Origin: Adiantum capillus-veneris
Taxonomy: Eukaryota > Streptophyta > Polypodiopsida > Polypodiales > Pteridaceae
Direction of reading: 5' to 3'
Length of the DNA: 64,000 bases
NCBI GenBank assembly: GCA_014529385.2
Contig: CM043966.1
Location: forward strand, 140,790,211-140,854,210
Under the pieces are notes generated by a model. It did no database searches. It worked only from the letters and a program-made list of their open reading frames with translations, and was not told the origin of the DNA. A program made the position numbers and the translations under genes. Position 1 is the first letter of the stretch; the number at the start of each line of letters is the position of its first letter. Below, in pieces: positions 11,561 to 23,700 of this stretch.

Positions 11561-14500
11561 TTACTCTTGGGAAGCATTGTAAGCATTGACAAGGTTTAGG
11601 TTATCCTTTAATTGTATGCCTTGCATCCATCTAGCATCTTCAAAAGGATAATTCTTAAACTTAATAAGATATCGTCGGATAGTCTTACCGCCTCTTAGTA
11701 CCTTGTCTTCATGTCGGAGAATGGACTCGGGCTGCAGCACCTCTTCTTGGTCCTCGATCTCCGGTGGGTCTTCAATAGTTGGTTCTTGAGGTGGCTCTCC
11801 TTTGTAAGGCTTTAATAGGCTCACATGAAAAGAATTGTGTATGAGCCAATGATTGGGCAACTTGGGTTGATAGGCCATCTCATTGATTGGCCTAAGAATC
11901 TGAAAGGGACCATAGTACCTTTTTGCTAGTTTAGCATAGTACTTTTGGTGACCCGTAGGATTCTTGCCCGTTGTGTGCCTTAATCGAGCCTTGGGAACTT
12001 TAACAAGACCCAATCGTTTTCTTTTAAGGCTTGGGCTCTTCTGTGCTTGTCAGCAACAGCTTTTTGCCTTTGCTGTGAGATAGAGATAGCATCCTTAATC
12101 TTTTGAAAAGATTCTTGTAGGTCTCGGCTATACTCATCTACAGCGAAGATCTTCCCATGTACCTTAAGTAGCAAGGGACTTTTTGATCTTCCCTCAATTA
12201 CCTTGAAAGGTGCTTTTCCCGTGGAGGTATGTACAGTGTTATTGTAAGCATACTTCACTAAGGGTAAGTACTTCTCCCATTGGGATCTTTGATCTACTTC
12301 CGTTACATAGGCTTTTAGTAGATCGAGAATGGTTAGGTTAGCTATTTCACTTTGGCCATCAGTTTGTGGATGATAGGCCGAAGAGAAGTTTAGCCTTGTT
12401 CCTAAATTCTCAAAGAGACCCTTCCAGAAATTGCTGGTCATTCTAGGATCTTTATCCAACACTATGGACATGGGCAAGCCATGATACTTCAAAATTTGTG
12501 AAATAAAGAGGGTTGCCATTTGATGGGCTTTGATAGTCTTTTTGACAGGTATAAAATGAGCTTGTTTACTAACCTGTCTACTATCATCCATATTCCCGTA
12601 TTCCCATGGATAGACTTAGGCAATCCAAAGATAAAATCCATGGATATGCTCTCCCATGGTGAATTAGGGATTGGCAAAGGTTGAAGCAATCCAAGTTGCT
12701 TCCCTCTATAAAATTTTGTCTCTTGGCATACCACACATTTGGAAACATACTCTTGTATGTTTACTTTCATGGTAGGCCAATAGAAATATGTTTCAATTCC
12801 CTTTAAGGTAGACTGAATCCCTCTATGCCCCACATAAGGTGGAACATGAGATTCATACATTACTTTCTCACGTAGTGAGTTAGTAACGCATAGTCTATTG
12901 CCACAGAGAAGATAACCATCTTGTAAAGTAAATGGTTCTTCTTTCTTCCCCAATGCAAGGGCTGAAATCACATCTCTAAAATCGGGATCAATAGCGTACT
13001 CATCTATCATTGAAGATAGATCATTGTGAGTTGCTATGGAAACCGCATTCACTCTCGGCCGTCTTGAGAGTGCATCAGCTACTTGATTATGCTTGCCAGC
13101 AATGTGAGCAATATGAAAATGAAATTGCGAAAGGAAATTTGCCCACCTCATTTGTTTGTCGGAGAGCTTGGTCTGCGTCATGAAGTACTTAAGACTTTGG
13201 TGATCCGTTCGCAGAATGAAAGGAGTCCCCAATAAATAGTGCTTCCATGAGTCTAAGGCATGTAGAACTGCAAGGAGTTCCTTTTCGTATATGCCTAGAG
13301 CTTGCTCAACAGGGTTGAGCCTTCGACTTTCATAGCCTATGGCGTGCCCTTCTCGGAGAGCTTGGTCTGCGTCATGAAGTACTTAAGACTTTGGTGATCC
13401 GTTCGCAGAATGAAAGGAGTCCCCAATAAATAGTGCTTCCATGAGTCTAAGGCATGTAGAACTGCAAGGAGTTCCTTTTCGTATATGCCTAGAGCTTGCT
13501 CAACAGGGTCGAGCCTTCGACTCTCATAGCCTATGGCGTGCCCTTCTTGGAGCAAACCAGCTCCAAGGCAATCACCACAAGCATCACATTGGACCTCAAA
13601 CGGTTTTGAGAGATCCGGTAGTATAAGCACAGGTTGAGAGATAAGCTTTTTTTTAAGCTTTTCGAAAGCATTGTTCTCCTTAGCAGACCATGTATACCTA
13701 ACGCTTTTCTTTGTTAGGTCATGTAATAATCACGCAATTTGTGAGAACTTTTCTATGAAGCGTCTATAGTATGCACACATACCTATAAAGCTTCTTAGTT
13801 CATGAAGATTCCTTGGTTTAGGCCATCCTTTTATTACCTCTAACTTGGATGGATCCATTTGGATGCCATCTTGAGAGATAATGTGACCTAAATACTGAAT
13901 CTCTTGCAAGAAAATTTCACTTTTCTTTTGATTAACATAAAGTTTATTCTCTCTTAAAACTTGAAATATTACCTGGAGGTGTTTCTTGTGTTCCTCCAAT
14001 GAATTAGAGTAGATGATAATATCATCAAAGAACACTCCAATGAAGGTTCGATGAGGCCTGAACAGCTTCTCCATCAAGTGGTTGAATGTGGCTGGTGCAT
14101 TGGTCAAGCCAAAAGGCATGACGATGTATTCATAAAGACCAAATGTAGTACGAAATGCGGTCTTTACAATGTCTTGATCAACTATCCTTATTTGATGATA
14201 GCCACTTTTTAGGTCAATCCTACTAAAGTAGGTCGATCCTTGTAGCTTATCAAATAGGTCTTCTACCCGTGGAAGGGGAAACCTATTCTTGATAGTGATC
14301 CTATTTAGTGCTCTATAGTCGACACACATACAATATGTGCCGTCTTTCTTTTCCACTAATAGCACAGGTGAGAAAAATGGAGATGAGCTTGGCCTAACCA
14401 TACCCTTCTCAACTAACTCATGCACTTGCCGCATAATCTCCTCTTGTTGAGCTTGAGAAACTCTATAAGGAGGTTTATTAGGCGGTGAACTTCCTGGAAG

Positions 14501-14929
14501 AAGTTCAATTGCATGGTCATCATTACCTCGTTTAGGAGGTAGCTCACAAGGGATGTAGTCAATAAAAACATCTTGAAACCCCTTGAGAAAATTGGATAAG
14601 TCTAATTCCTTTTGGTTGCTTTTATTTTCTTTTGTTAAAGCATTAGGTTCATTTTGAGAATCTTTAAATAAAATCATGTACATGGAAATAGAGCTCTTTA
14701 TTGACTTGTTGAAAGCTGGTGTATGTACAATGGGGATGGTGTTACCCATTTCCTTAGCATTTATATACATGTCTTTTTCCGTGAACTTAAAGGAGATTCT
14801 CCTTTCAGGAAATTTAACATCGGCAGCTAGGCGTTCAAACCATGGTGCCCCTAGGATTACATCCTCATGCTTGAGAGGAGAGATAAAGAAGTCCTCTTTG
14901 TCCACATAGCCTTGGAGCGGAAGCCTCAA
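11561..14929 (-). pseudogene. G1 pol (protease end, RT, RNase H, integrase), broken
   Basis: Read on the minus strand. The first segment, 14929 to 13730, gives the protease C-terminal part (DVILGAPWF) and a complete RT: VEKKDGTYCMCVDYRALN, FSRIDLKSGYHQIR, MPFGLTNAPATF and the active site GVFFDDIIIYS. A TGA interrupts just after YYRRFIEKF. RNase H follows (CDACGDCLGAGLL.., ESRRLDPVEQ, TDHQSLKYFM), disrupted by a 194-bp tandem duplication that shifts the frame. Integrase comes next: zinc-binding H/H and CVVCQ, core Asp in SMDFIFGLP, second Asp in DKDPRMTSNFW where DRD is usual, Glu in DGQSEIANL, and a C-terminal GPF-type module (KRYYGPFQILR). The integrase frame shifts again at about 12000 and 12530. 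It ends at 11561. Confidence 0.9.
13160..13547. repeat. 194-bp tandem duplication inside RNase H
   Basis: The segment starting CGGAGAGCTTGGTCTGCGTC at 13160 starts again at 13354, giving two nearly identical units of 194 bases. 194 is not a multiple of 3, so it shifts the pol frame and repeats the TDHQSLKYF segment. Copy C (about 44970-45170) has the unit only once, so the duplication is specific to copy A. Confidence 0.92.
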
Positions 14930-14937
14930 TTTCGCGA

Positions 14938-16702
14938 TTAAGGGAGTGACTGAAGCTTCTTGCCCTTGAAGGCATTGTCTGCGGGTAGGACATCTCCCAT
15001 CTCATAGGATTGTATGCCTAGCTTGGTGGCTAACTCCATAGATATAAAATTGTGAGTAGAACCAGGGTCAAAGAGAATAAAAGCATCATGTTCTCTTACC
15101 TTTCCCCAAGCATGGCATAGAGGAGATCCTTTGTGATGAGTTTGGTGAATTTCCTCCTCTTGGATTTCAACCAAGGAAGCTCTAGGAGGATCTTGGCGAT
15201 TGTTCTTTTGGGGACAAGCGCGGTACGCATGCCCTTGTTTGCCGCACTTGAAACATCGGTTATTCTTACGATAACGCTCAAGCTCTTCAGGAGAGAGTTT
15301 ATTCTTACCTTTGTAAACTCCCTTCTCTTTAGCTTTGTTGGAGTTGCCCTTAAGAGACTTTTGGACATTGTCCTTCCCCTTAGGCTCATTGGAACCCTTG
15401 TTTCCCGGGGGCTTATTATTTCTTTTTGCCCCTGTTTGGAAATTGATTCGAGAGGCCACCATAGTGTGTTGTATTACCGCCGATATGGTACGTGGCCTTT
15501 GGGAGTTGACATACTCCGCCATTTCTTCGGTTAAGCCCGCACAAAATTGTTGCTTTTGCTCTCCAAAATCCAACTTTTTGAAGACAGTGGCTTTGAGTTG
15601 TAGGTCTCAAAACTTGTCTACATATTTGTGGATGGATTCATTATGAGAGAGCTTTAAGCTTCGCCATTCGGTGAGTACTTTGTCTTTGGCATCAGTGGCC
15701 AAAAACTGCTTCATAATGGAAGCTCTTAAAGCTTTCCATGTTCGTGGAGCTTCACCGTTGGCTCGTAGGGTAGACCACCATTGTCTGGCGGACTTTTGAA
15801 AGTGCATAGCTACATGGCGTAGCTTAGAGGACTCCGTAAAGCCCTCATCTCCAAACGCCACATCGAATTGCTGGATAAAGGCCAAGACTTTGTCCGTGGC
15901 ACCAAAGGTACCATCATAGGTAAGGAAAGAGATGCTCTTCCCTCCCTCTTTGAATTTCTTCAGCTTGGACGACCTCTTTCATGCGGCATAGGATTTCCTA
16001 TGGCCTCTTCTTTTTGATGGTTCAAAAGTTTCACCATCACTTTCTTCAGAAGGTGAAGAATTTGAAGAAGGTGGAGAAGAGGGTGACCTCTTTCTCGCCT
16101 TTTTCTTGTCCCGATCTTTGTCGTCTTCACCATAGCTTTCATAAGAGGAAGAGAATGAAGAAGATGGAGAAGAGGGTGTCCTCTTTCTCGCCTTTTTTCT
16201 TCTCTTGCTTTTTATCATCCCTCTTCGAATTGTGGTGAGGAGAAGAATACGATGGTCTTCTCCGCTTTGGTGGTGATGGAGAGCGTTTAGCCCGCTGTCT
16301 TCGTGGAGCCATCTCCGCCGAGGTGGCGGGAGACTCGCTTCTTTCTCGTTCCTTCGGTGGAGGCTCTTGAGTTCTCCTTTGGGAAGGAGATGCATAATCA
16401 AGAAGTAAATTCTTGAGCCCTTCATAAGGATTCTCTTCCTCTTCACGAATCGGAGAGAGACCTCTTTTGGGAGTCTCACAAGGAGGCTTCCTAGGTGTTC
16501 TCTCGTCATGGTGATGCGCTTGGAGAATCCCGTGAGCACGGAGCTACCGTTGCACTTCACTTTGGAGAGATGGATTGCCCATGGCTTGTTGAAGCCTAGT
16601 AACAAGATAGTTAACAAGCATTGAAGCATCATTAGTAGCTTGCTCATGAGCAAAATCAAAGTAATCAACATTAATTTCACTCTCTTTACTATTGTCAGTC
16701 AT
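14938..16702 (-). pseudogene. G1 gag-protease, broken
   Basis: The start ATG at 16702 corresponds to the copy B start at 5577. The N-terminal part is acidic then Arg/Ser/Pro-rich, with a stop in the middle (about 16543) and a very basic Lys-rich segment. The capsid-type retrotransposon gag domain is at 15885-15607 (FQKSARQWWSTLR..WKALRASIMKQF). A TGA at 15604-15606 interrupts, and the frame continues at 15573 with a CCHC zinc knuckle CFKCGKQGHAYRAC and then an aspartic protease start, FDPGSTHNFI. The usual Asp-Ser/Thr-Gly is here Asp-Pro-Gly. The remaining protease is in another frame (14929 onward), so the protease is split by a frameshift at about 14935. Confidence 0.88.
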
Positions 16703-17106
16703 TCTAACAACTTTTAGGTGTAAACTTTTTAGGTGTACTTTGGCACTTCAAGCCCTAGTTGCTACTCCTCTTTACCCCTTTAGAAAAAGCACTCAAGCTA
16801 CTGTACGCGCGGCTTGAATACCATTAATTGCAAGGAATAGAAGAGAGGGTCTTTCAACACCAAAACAGCACCGGCTCCTGTCAAGCTTCTAATAGCTCAA
16901 TAGTGGTTAAGCCATAGGCAATCCCCGTAGGACTCCACTATTAAGACCATAGCTCTGGACAGTGATTCCCCATTAACTGCACAAAGGCAGGCGTACTGCA
17001 AGGCTGAAAAATCCCTATTCTACTTACTCACAGGCAATTAATAATACCAACCATTTGTAGCTAGCTTGAGGACCTCCCTTCTTGAGCAAGAAAAGAGAAA
17101 CCTTGA

Positions 17107-17118
17107 GCTCTGATACCA
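17107..17118 (-). other. Primer binding site of G1 copy A (initiator Met tRNA)
   Basis: The minus strand reads TGGTATCAGAGC, one base after the 5' LTR end. It is the canonical 12-nt complement to the 3' end of plant initiator Met tRNA. Confidence 0.95.
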
Positions 17119-17119
17119 A

Positions 17120-18703
17120 TGTAACATTTAATGGCCTAATAACTTGTGTGTAGCGGAAATGAGCATGAACATAGTGGGAATTTCATTAGAATAGATTCCT
17201 AATGAGAATTACAATAGTGCTTGGGTGGAGAGAGCAATAAAAATCATAACACCTAATTAGATAGCATCGACAATACTTTCAAAAGAGAGAGAAATTAAGC
17301 TATTCACAACAGCTGAGGACCGGATTTTCATGGAGCCAGTCCCCCCTCCAAAAGGCTTTGTATTATGGTTTCTCCCATCAAGAGAGACATTGTACAATAC
17401 AATTCTTTGTGTTCCTTCAAGACTAGCTAGTGCAATGAAGATGCAATCTTCATGCACTAAGCAAAACACTTAACAAACACAACTTTAATTATCTCCGTTC
17501 TTAGACTCAAGACCTCACACACCTTCGAAGATGGTGAGAGCTAGCAGGGTATGAGAGTAGATTGAGAGGAAGAAGGAGTATCTTACGAGAAAGATGTACA
17601 TCTCCTCACATAATCACTCATATTAGCATAGATTTAGCTTATTAATTAGCTTGGTAGAGGAGATGAGCATGCATTGAAGCTTGGCTCTTGGTTGGATTTG
17701 CATCCACATGCCAAGAGTGTGTTGATGTAGGCTTCTATCTCACAAGCTTGGAGTAGGTGATGAGCTCTCCATTAAAGCTTGGGAAGAGATAGTCTTCTTT
17801 TCTTCACACATAGATTGTGTGTGTGATAATGCCTTGCAAAAATCAGCCCCCTCTCCCTCTTGGGCGAGCCCTCTTGCTAATTGCTCTTGCTGAAGCCTCA
17901 TTGGCCCTCCCCAAGTCAAGCCAATTACAATTAAGCAGCATAAGTGATAGCCTTCTGACATGTGTCCCCCTTTCCCCTTTTGTGAGAGCTTTAGGTAATT
18001 AAATAATTAAACTAAACTCTCATTGGACCCCTTTGCCTCCTGGCCAATAGGAATCAGGCAAGCCATGGGGCTCCTGAATGCTCATTGGACCACTTGGGAG
18101 ACTGCCCAATGGTCTTCTAGGAGACTTAACTCTCATTGGTTTCTTTTATTAAATTTTTTTAAATTAATTAAACTAGATTTACTCTAGCTTAATTCTCATT
18201 GGTCCACTTCAAGGGTCATCCAATAGAAATTGGGCACACCTTGTGGGAATCTGGCCTAGGGAGCTGACATGTGTCCCTCATTCCCTTTGTGTAAAGGGAG
18301 CCTGTGTGTGTGTGTGTGTGTGTGTGGATTTCTCTCTCATCCCCTACCTTTAGGGCTCGCCCCCTCCCATGTAGGGATGTGCAAAGACTTTTAGGGCACA
18401 CACAAAGCATCCAATTTTCCCTAGGGTTGACCTTTGGACACAACCTTTGAATTTTGGAACCTTAGCATTTTGGAAGTCTTAATGGGCTGAACCTTAGGGT
18501 ATTTTTAGCCCATTGTATACATGGCTCTTTTGCAGATGGCCCCCCCTTTGGATCCCTATTTTCCCTCCTTTGGATCCCTACTGTGGCTGGTATGCTAGCT
18601 TAACCAATATTCTAGATTTTTCTCCCCTGGCCTTCCCCACATTAAATGATCACTTTACTATGAGAAAATCATTTAGGAGAATTAGATATTGATTATTATG
18701 ACA
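17120..18703 (-). repeat. 5' LTR of G1 copy A (1584 bp)
   Basis: Same TG..CA termini as the 3' LTR, with a longer (GT)n near 18306-18326 than its partner. It carries the CCAAT/ATTGG modules at about 17897-18230. It is followed by the TSD CACAA at 18704-18708. Confidence 0.95.
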
Positions 18704-18708
18704 CACAA

Positions 18709-20073
18709 CCAGGTTCTCGATTAACATATGTGCACACAAAGATGATGAAGAATTTGAGGAATAATATAGCCTGACTGACAATGATTTTGTTTATCTAGAT
18801 GATGAGGATAGAGGCCTAGCCTTAGGGATGCCACCCAGTCTATATAATATCCTCTTTCCTTGATTCCATAAGCGATAACAGATAGGTCGGTTAGGGGTCT
18901 AGATTTTGTTTCCACTTTTTTTCCAGGAGTTTTGATCTTTTCACATTGACATGCCTCCTAGAGGTATAGTGCCTTGTTGCTTGATATTGTTGTGTAGACT
19001 TATATGGATCTCCATTGACATGGCTGAGGACACCTACTTCGACGAAATGAACAACTCCATATCTCTAGGTGTACTACTTTCCATGATTCATACTAATGGC
19101 TATTTATAATTGCTAATTGTGGTTTTCCATGGTTTGATTAAGTGCATTTAGTTATGTTCTATTATCTGCCATTATAACTATACAAATTTATCTTTGCTTA
19201 GGTTGATAAACTAGAGTTTAGTCTTATGGATGAGCCTTGAGGTTAGGCAGCCGTGACTTTTGGTTAACTCATTTACTTGACCAGTAGTCCTAGTTGGTAA
19301 AATTATCTAGGTATTAGAGACCTTAGGAGTCTTTTAGGCATAGAGAAGCTTGCTCACTTCAACAACAAAAGACACTAGTGAGAATACAAAGTACATGGAA
19401 CCAAAAAGAAAAAGTACCACAAAGTAAAATCTTAAGGTGGAAGAGAATTCCCGGCTTGATTTGGTACCTCACTCACATGTATTGTCTATGGTACTAGAGC
19501 CCTCGAGGTTCGAGGTTCCCAATGTGGGTGCTTTTATTTGAAAAGAAACAAGCCCCGGACATACAAAATAAGCACACACGGCAGATGATTTTGAATAAAA
19601 AAGAAAAAAAAGACATGAAAAAGACTTCCATTAAGTTTAAAGTGAAACATTCAATCTCTTGTTTGGAGTTGTGAGAGTTAGTTGGCTAATCAAAGTTAAA
19701 AGACACAATTGGGGAATCTTGCATTTAGATAATCTTCCTAACTTCGTTACTACTAAAGTAGTTGTTTTAACCTTAGCCATACCTACCTAATTGATAGAAT
19801 TATCCATAAGCCCAAAACTCTTGATTGATTAATTTCATCAAAGTGTAATTTATTCGTCCTTAATGGCAGTATAGTATTTTGTAATTCCTTGCAATTACTC
19901 ATGTCCTCATGTAATTTATATGTCCCTCGTGATTTATTTCCATAAAGTTTTGCTTGCATACTCTCACAGTGAATTTGTTGTGCAAACAATCTATCCCAAA
20001 TGCTCTACCACCTTCACAAATGAGCTTCACCTCACTAGCTTCCGGGGATGGAATCTACATCAGGAAGGGGGGC
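18709..20073. other. Unassigned sequence between G1 copy A and a candidate LTR
   Basis: AT-rich, with no coding frame of a recognisable family. It is the other side of the site into which copy A inserted and so once adjoined 9618. A run of acidic codons right after the junction (CAHKDDEEFEE) continues the frame at 9356. At 20061-20073 a purine tract (AGGAAGGGGGGCA) precedes a TGTTAACC start. Confidence 0.35.
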
Positions 20074-20342
20074 ATGTTAACCCATGATTCTGCCATTATT
20101 TTTTAGTGCATATGTTTAGTCATGGGCCAGGCTTGTTAGTCCAAGAAATTTATAGTAAAAGGCTAGTGATCACCGATGAAAGACGCACCAGACCCATTTA
20201 GAATTCACTACAAAATATGGATGCCCGTATGTGAAAAGGACAGAAAGCCCTAGATAAGGCTGTAAACTAGGGTTTTCAAGGATTTTCAACGTGCAAGATA
20301 TTCTCTTGCTTCACCTATTCTTGCTTGTCTATGAGCGTGAGC

Positions 20343-20426
<84 letters not shown>

Positions 20427-20734
20427 AACCGAGCATCGGCGAGCATGGCGGCACAGAGAAGGACGAGTAGCAACATGGCGGTTTCTTCTTCTCTATGCGC
20501 ACATGGAGTTCCCCGATGGAAACACTGTAGGAGGTGAGTGAGACACCACCATGTAGACGTAGAGCTTATTTGCATTTGTCAGGTTGTGTGCTTGTAGCCC
20601 TGTGGCTCGCACACGGAGCATAGCAAGTCCCTAGTAGTAGATAGAAAGGGTACTATATAATAGCCCTCTTCCTCACAAAATTTTGTTGGAGTTGCCTCAT
20701 TTATGCATATATCTAGGATAGCCAATATCTAATT
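20074..20734 (+). repeat. Candidate LTR with internal (GA)n and TATA box
   Basis: Begins TGTTAACCC after a G-rich purine tract. It contains (GA)40 at 20345-20425 and a TATA-like element (CTATATAATAG) at 20653-20663. No second copy lies in the window, so the right end is unknown; it is set here at the start of similarity to the OTA relic. It may be the 3' LTR of the copia relic at 7585-9072. Treat it as a hypothesis. Confidence 0.3.
20345..20425. repeat. (GA)40 microsatellite
   Basis: Uninterrupted GA tract. Open frames across it on both strands are Arg/Glu or Ser/Leu repeats only. Confidence 0.98.
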
Positions 20735-23700
20735 CTAGCCATGAGGCTCAGACAGTTCCTCAAGAAATGGTTTCGAGATATAATCCTTATCCTCTAATGA
20801 TCTCTCTAGGATACAATCCTCTCTTACCAGGCTTTCACATTTGAAAGATCCACACATCCAAATATGTGCTTTAATCTTTTTCCATGCTTGTATGTCTTGC
20901 CCATTGACCATTGTTGATTCAAAATCCTCCATTGGAGTTCGACTAACATCTCTATAGCTATGGTCTTTTACAATGATCCTTGTCCTATTCTCTTTGTGCC
21001 TCAAGTAGATGTGGTCATAGCCCCAATCTTGTACCATTTTAAACTGATGCATAAATGATCTCCTGAAGATGACATCAAAGTTGTTGCCCTTGCCAAAATC
21101 TACTAAAGGTATGTTGTTACTCTATCCCACAAGAGATTACTACAATATATTCCAAAATACATACATGTCTCTCAACATAAACATTTGTAAGTTGTACTTT
21201 TTCCCACCTCTCCCCATAGATGTGGTCTAATCTGTAACAACTTAGAAGAGCTATCATGCATTGTATAGGAGTATACATTAGTTCATGCAGGCTCTTAGTG
21301 TCCATCATCTTTGGAAATGACTTCCATTGTGAGGACACTACACTAACTTTTGATTTTTTTTTGTATTCTCCTAAAAAAGGCAAAAAAGCACTCAATGTTT
21401 CAAGTTTACTCTCCACATAGGCTTTTGTTCCTGCATCACCACATAGAGATTGTATATCTCTTGGGTAAAATTCATGATCCATGTTCATCTCAATGATAGG
21501 TGAAAACTGGAAGGTCACACTACCATCCTTCCACACTAGAGGCTTGTGGACATGGCTCTTCCACTTCAAGAATTAGTATCATCACGTGTGACTTTGAGCC
21601 ATATGTGGTATTAGCCACTACCATGTTTTCCAATGGTGTCTTTATTTTTGGTTTAGTTGGATAATTCATCCAATTTTTGTTGTGCTCAATTTCTCTATCC
21701 TTTTTTGGATTGATACTTCTTGTCTAGGGTTGTTTTGTTTCTTTGGTTGCATTAGAGCTTGAGTTGTCTCTATGAATCTTTTGCACATTTCAAGTCTTTT
21801 TTTTAAGAATTTGAGGATGTAGATATGTTAACTATATCTATTCCACTGTTTAATTGGTTTTTAGTCTAGATTCATAAGCAAAAAAGCCTCTAAAGGTTTG
21901 ATAACTTTATCAGCCAAGACTAAACCTCCTGATAATGTCTTAGATGACACTACTCCTCTTATTTGTTCGCTATTTTTCTTTTTTTGTTTTAGCTACTCTT
22001 TGGCTTGTTATAGCTCAATTTTAAGGTGATTATCTCTTTTTTCATGTTTTCTTTCATTTTGTCTCATTTAGCTTTCCATGATTTCCTTTGAGTCCTCATT
22101 GAATGATTTCGATTTTTGTTTGAATAAGCAATTTATGTTTCTTCTTGACAATTTTTTTTTTTGGCAGCTTCTTGAGCTTGAGCTCTAGTCACCGCATTTA
22201 TTATAATTGTAGGCTCAATTTCTAATCCACTCAAGGATAAAAAATCCCAATAATGTTTATTGCCACTTTTCCTTTATTATCATGACTTTTTGGACACGCT
22301 TGAAGAGCATGAATGATTGTACATTTCTCACAATGTCGAAAAATATTTACACTCTCACTCTTGTGTACAACTCCTTGCCCAATGATCACCTCCACATTCA
22401 TAGCATTGACTTGTCTGTTGGGTTGCTTGTGGATCCCCCATTAGTTTTCTTGTCCTAGTAGGATAACCCCTAGGTTTATAATTTTGGTTAGCTATGAACA
22501 TAAGTTGTTCTTGTCCATCATATAATGATGTTTTGTCAGTTGTGTAGCATATGCTGGGCATGTAGCATCATCTGTACTTATCCAAGAAGGATGACCTTCA
22601 TCAACATACACGTTACTCTCAGGATCTTCCTCAAAAGATTCAATCGGCTCTTCATAGTATGAAGTTGGTGGTAGCAATATCAGGCTTGCAAGTGTTTTTA
22701 TAGGCTGTGTGTACTTTATGATCACTTGATTTTCTTGAGTTAAAGGAGGTTGATGACCCAACACTAAATGAGGTTTTGTCTCCCCTTAGGCTATGTTTTT
22801 CTGGACTAATTTTGGTGGTGGTGGAAATGGTTGCACCCCCGGAGGTCCATATTGTCTTTCCCTCACATAGTTCTTGTTATAAAAACACTCACTCATTTCA
22901 TGGTTGGTCCATGTTTTCTCAATAGCACATCCCTTCCCAAATGCATCGTGCATTTACCACTACTGGTCTCGATTGAGTGTTACACCATGGGATTGGATGA
23001 TCCCCTCCTTATGTGTCATATCTCCTCATTGGTTGTTGTCGTATATTTGAATTCTATCTAAAGTTTTGGTTCATCCTCCTTGTCACTTCTTGAGCCAATT
23101 GTTAATGTTTGGCATGGTAGGAGTTGGACTATTCTTCTTTGTTATGGATTCACTTGTCGTAGAAGAGGTGCTACTAGTTTCATTTTCTACATCTTCTGAC
23201 ATGTCTCCATAGGCCTTACAATTGTCAAATACATACAATGCCTCTCTATTGACTTGCTCAAATGCCGTGCATGCTTTCAAATGTAGATTCTTCTGGAGAG
23301 TTTCATTGCTCAAGCCCTCTATAGAGAGAAATGATAGCCTTTGAGTCTTGTGGTAAATATCTCATACGACATCTCTCTATATACTGTTTGAAGCAAAGCA
23401 AAGCTTCCTTCACTTTCTCATGCTCTTCTAGCCTAAAAGCTTAGATTTGGGACACAGTATTATGCTTGTTTTCCCTTTTAGAGAATTCATCAACAAATTC
23501 ACATAAAATTTGCTCTATGATTGAAAATCACCTATGTTCAAAGGTTGCAACCACATCAAGGTCGTTCCTTCCAATGTTAGCCCATAATGTGTGTGAAAAT
23601 CTACAATCTGTCCAGAGTGAGACATAATCATAGGATCTCCTGATCCATTATGATTTTTAGAAACACATTTAGCTACTTAAAATGGTCACATACTTCATGT

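Larger units (their letters stand above)
9624..18703 (-). mobile_element. G1 copy A: full-length Ty3/gypsy LTR retrotransposon (9.08 kb)
   Basis: Complete structure on the minus strand: 5' LTR 17120-18703, PBS 17107-17118, gag-protease 14938-16702, pol 11561-14929, PPT 11206-11221, 3' LTR 9624-11205. A perfect 5-bp duplication CACAA (9619-9623 and 18704-18708) flanks it. The LTRs start and end TG..CA and differ at only a few positions per 100 bases where compared by eye, so the insertion is fairly recent. The domain order protease-RT-RNase H-integrase identifies Ty3/gypsy. The coding region is inactive: nonsense codons in gag, a frameshift in protease, a stop between RT and RNase H, and a 194-bp tandem duplication in RNase H. 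Confidence 0.93.
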
